Shown in pieces: positions 15,205 to 16,594 of a DNA stretch of 16,594 nucleotides. The position numbers and the translations under genes were made by a program. The notes beneath the pieces are model-generated. The model was not told the origin of the DNA. It worked only from the letters and a program-made list of their open reading frames with translations, and searched no databases. The DNA is taken from assembly GCA_902464485.1 (NCBI GenBank), contig CABQJJ010000034.1, positions 1-16,594 of the forward strand, in the 5' to 3' direction. The DNA comes from an uncultured Collinsella sp. (GTDB lineage Bacteria > Actinomycetota > Coriobacteriia > Coriobacteriales > Coriobacteriaceae). The stretch's first letter is position 1. Every line of letters starts with the position of its first letter.

Positions 15205-16476
15205 GTGAACACGAGCGCCTTCTATGACGTCCTGGTAATCGGCGGCGGGGCCTCGGGTCTCGCCGCCGCCATTACGGCCGCACGCGCTGGCAAAAGCGTC
15301 TGCATCGTTGAGCGCGATGTCGCCTGCGGCCTTAAACTCCTTGCGACCGGCAACGGCCGCTGCAATCTCTCAAACGAATCGATTGATCCTCGGCGGTACA
15401 ACCACCCCGCTTTCGTCGAATCCGTCATGGGCCCCCAGCCCGAACAAGAGCTTATGGGCTTCTTCTCCTCGCTGGGCATCATGACGATCTCCGAGGAAGG
15501 TCGACTGTACCCACGCTCCCTTCGCGCCGAATCGGTGCGCGACGCGCTTCTCAACGTCTGCGATCGTCTGGGCGTCACTTTAATCTGCGGAGTCAACGTT
15601 GCCACGGCGCACAAAGCTCCCGAGGGCTGGACGCTCCAAATAGACCGCCCCGCACGGGCGCTCAAGGCAAAAAAGCACGACGACCGAAAATCGGAGCTCC
15701 GCTCGCTTCGGAGGGCACTCGCCGATACCCCGCGCAAAGACATGACCTTGCAGGCACATGCCGCAATTATCGCCACGGGCGGCAACCCCGCCGGCATCGC
15801 CGAAACGTTTAGTCTCCCCCTAACGCCACGGTACCCCGTCCTCTGCCCCGTGTCGGCATCGGTCGTCGGCGACCGGATGGCCCTCAAGACGTTGGATGGC
15901 CTACGCGTCCGCGCCCGCCTGACGCTCACCCGCAATCATGAGGAGCTCTGGTGCGAAGACGGCGAGGTGCTGTTCCGGACCTTCGGCATCTCAGGTGTCG
16001 CCGCATTCAACCTCTCCCGACGCATCCAACACGGCGACACGATTCTGCTCGACATTTTCCCCGACCTCTCCAAAGACGAGCTGCTCGATATGCTCAAGCA
16101 GCGCCTTGGGCTGCTCGGCGGCTTTTCACCCCGCGACCCATGCTGGCTCGATGGCATGCTCGCCCCGCAACTATCCCGCGTTGTCTGCGCCGCATTCGAA
16201 CAGTGCCATCCTGGGTCGCACGATGTCATCCATCTGGTCTCCATCCTCAAGCACTTTAAACTGCTCGTCGAGGGAACGGCCGAGGAGCGCTCGGCACAGG
16301 TCATACGTGGCGGCATACCCATCGAGACCATCTCGATACCCAGCCTTCGCGCGAACGACGCAGTCGATACACCGCTTTGCGTCTGCGGCGAAGCGCTCGA
16401 TATCGACGCCGACTGCGGTGGCTTCAACCTTGCATGGGCGTGGCTTTCGGGCATTCGTGCTGCCAGCAACCTATAG
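15205..16476 (+). CDS. HI0933/BaiN-family FAD-dependent oxidoreductase
   Basis: NAD(P)/FAD-dependent flavoprotein of the HI0933-like family (the group that includes Clostridium scindens BaiN, a bile-acid 3-dehydro-4-oxidoreductase). Its substrate is unknown. It has 423 residues, typical. Seen: FAD-binding VIGGGASGLAAAI (11-23) with Glu36 at the end of the fold, the family signature LLATGNGRCNLSN (45-57), AIIATGGNPAG, FRTFGISGVAAFNLSRRI, and the C-terminal CGEALDIDADCGGFNLAWAW (394-413), which closes the FAD site. The GTG start touches the mrp stop; GAGG lies 6 bases upstream in the mrp end. A strong terminator follows. Assignment to bile-acid metabolism would be over-reading, since this family is widespread in bacteria without such chemistry. 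Confidence 0.9.
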   Translation: MNTSAFYDVLVIGGGASGLAAAITAARAGKSVCIVERDVACGLKLLATGNGRCNLSNESIDPRRYNHPAFVESVMGPQPEQELMGFFSSLGIMTISEEGRLYPRSLRAESVRDALLNVCDRLGVTLICGVNVATAHKAPEGWTLQIDRPARALKAKKHDDRKSELRSLRRALADTPRKDMTLQAHAAIIATGGNPAGIAETFSLPLTPRYPVLCPVSASVVGDRMALKTLDGLRVRARLTLTRNHEELWCEDGEVLFRTFGISGVAAFNLSRRIQHGDTILLDIFPDLSKDELLDMLKQRLGLLGGFSPRDPCWLDGMLAPQLSRVVCAAFEQCHPGSHDVIHLVSILKHFKLLVEGTAEERSAQVIRGGIPIETISIPSLRANDAVDTPLCVCGEALDIDADCGGFNLAWAWLSGIRAASNL

Positions 16477-16485
16477 CCGCGCAGT

Positions 16486-16491
16486 TATAAT
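16486..16491 (+). promoter_or_regulatory. Candidate -10 box in front of the last gene
   Basis: A perfect TATAAT lies 10 bases after the flavoprotein stop. No good -35 is visible at 16-19 bases, so it is uncertain. If used, transcription would start near 16498 and run straight into the hairpin at 16505. Confidence 0.4.
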
Positions 16492-16504
16492 CAAAACGCA
16501 TTCG

Positions 16505-16536
16505 GGCCGTCTGGAACACCGGGCGGCCTTTTTCTT
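16505..16536 (+). terminator. Rho-independent terminator after the mrp-flavoprotein operon
   Basis: GGCCGTCTGG (16505-16514) pairs with CCGGGCGGCC (16519-16528) over 10 positions including two G-T pairs, closed by an AACA tetraloop and followed by TTTTTCTT (16529-16536). It ends the plus-strand operon. It sits only 18 bases before the ATG of the next gene. Confidence 0.88.
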
Positions 16537-16554
16537 GCATCTAAGGAGACCTCG

Positions 16555-16594
16555 ATGATCGAAATCACCCAAGTCAACGCGTCGCTCGATGAAG
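16555..16594 (+). CDS. Start of a gene, possibly an FAD-dependent dehydrogenase (COG2509-like)
   Basis: Only 13 codons are in the window, reading MIEITQVNASLDE. The ATG has AAGGAG (16543-16548) 6 bases upstream, an excellent ribosome binding site, so a real gene start is likely. The beginning resembles the N-terminus of the COG2509 family of uncharacterised FAD-dependent dehydrogenases (MIRI-x-x-(I/L)-x-L-(P/D)-L pattern), which would fit behind another flavoprotein. This is a weak guess from few residues. Confidence 0.65.
   Translation, partial: MIEITQVNASLDE

Noticed and set aside
15205..16476. Naming the flavoprotein baiN and calling a bile-acid operon
   Set aside because: The HI0933 family is broad, no other bile-acid gene is present, and the neighbour is mrp.
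1..16594. Mobile elements, CRISPR arrays, tRNA or rRNA genes, prophage or toxin-antitoxin genes
   Set aside because: I found no direct-repeat arrays, transposase or integrase motifs, tRNA-like cloverleaf or rRNA sequence on either strand; all intergenic stretches are under 300 bases.

Overview
The window is a gene-dense piece of a bacterial chromosome with fairly high G+C (by eye around 60%), strong AAAGGAG/AGGAGG-type ribosome binding sites and short intergenic gaps. The gene order uvrC-rapZ-whiA next to gap-pgk-tpiA is the arrangement known from Actinobacteria (in Mycobacterium tuberculosis uvrC-rapZ-cuvA-whiA lies near gap-pgk-tpi). The protein details, such as RapZ with a GxxGxGRT P-loop and cysteine-rich anaerobe-like enzymes, fit a gut-type Coriobacteriia, possibly Collinsella. 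That taxonomic guess is inference; no rRNA is present to settle it.

Layout. From 1 to 14114 everything is on the minus strand, so transcription runs from right to left: uvrA (14114-11235); ebsC/ybaK, murJ and uvrC (11100-6751), tightly packed; a leader with a terminator-like hairpin; rapZ and whiA (6578-4722), 6 bases apart; an A/T-rich promoter region; gap (4528-3503); an intrinsic terminator and a second hairpin; then pgk, tpiA and gpmI (3362 to beyond position 1), which overlap or nearly touch. From 14374 rightwards the plus strand carries mrp and a HI0933/BaiN-family flavoprotein with no gap between them, a strong terminator at 16505-16536, and the first 13 codons of another gene at 16555. 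The 259-base divergent region 14115-14373 separates uvrA from mrp and holds a plausible LexA box. There is no gene-free stretch over 300 bases.

How the genes work together. gap-pgk-tpiA-gpmI encode four consecutive or linked steps of lower glycolysis. rapZ and whiA are the conserved regulatory pair usually found with yvcK/glmR, which is absent here. uvrA and uvrC are two of the three nucleotide-excision repair proteins (uvrB is not in the window). murJ is the lipid II flippase, and here has a long cytoplasmic N-terminus carrying a duplicated ETAVFL motif. ebsC is a tRNA-proofreading deacylase. mrp is an Fe-S cluster carrier ATPase, followed by a flavoprotein.

Most of the window is conserved housekeeping DNA; I see no mobile element, CRISPR array, tRNA or rRNA, and no convincing novel system. 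The points most worth a second look are the missing yvcK between rapZ and whiA, the duplicated motif in the MurJ extension, terminator-like hairpins placed directly in front of ribosome binding sites (rapZ and the last gene), an atypical cysteine region in UvrC, and a perfect 14-base palindrome upstream of gap.
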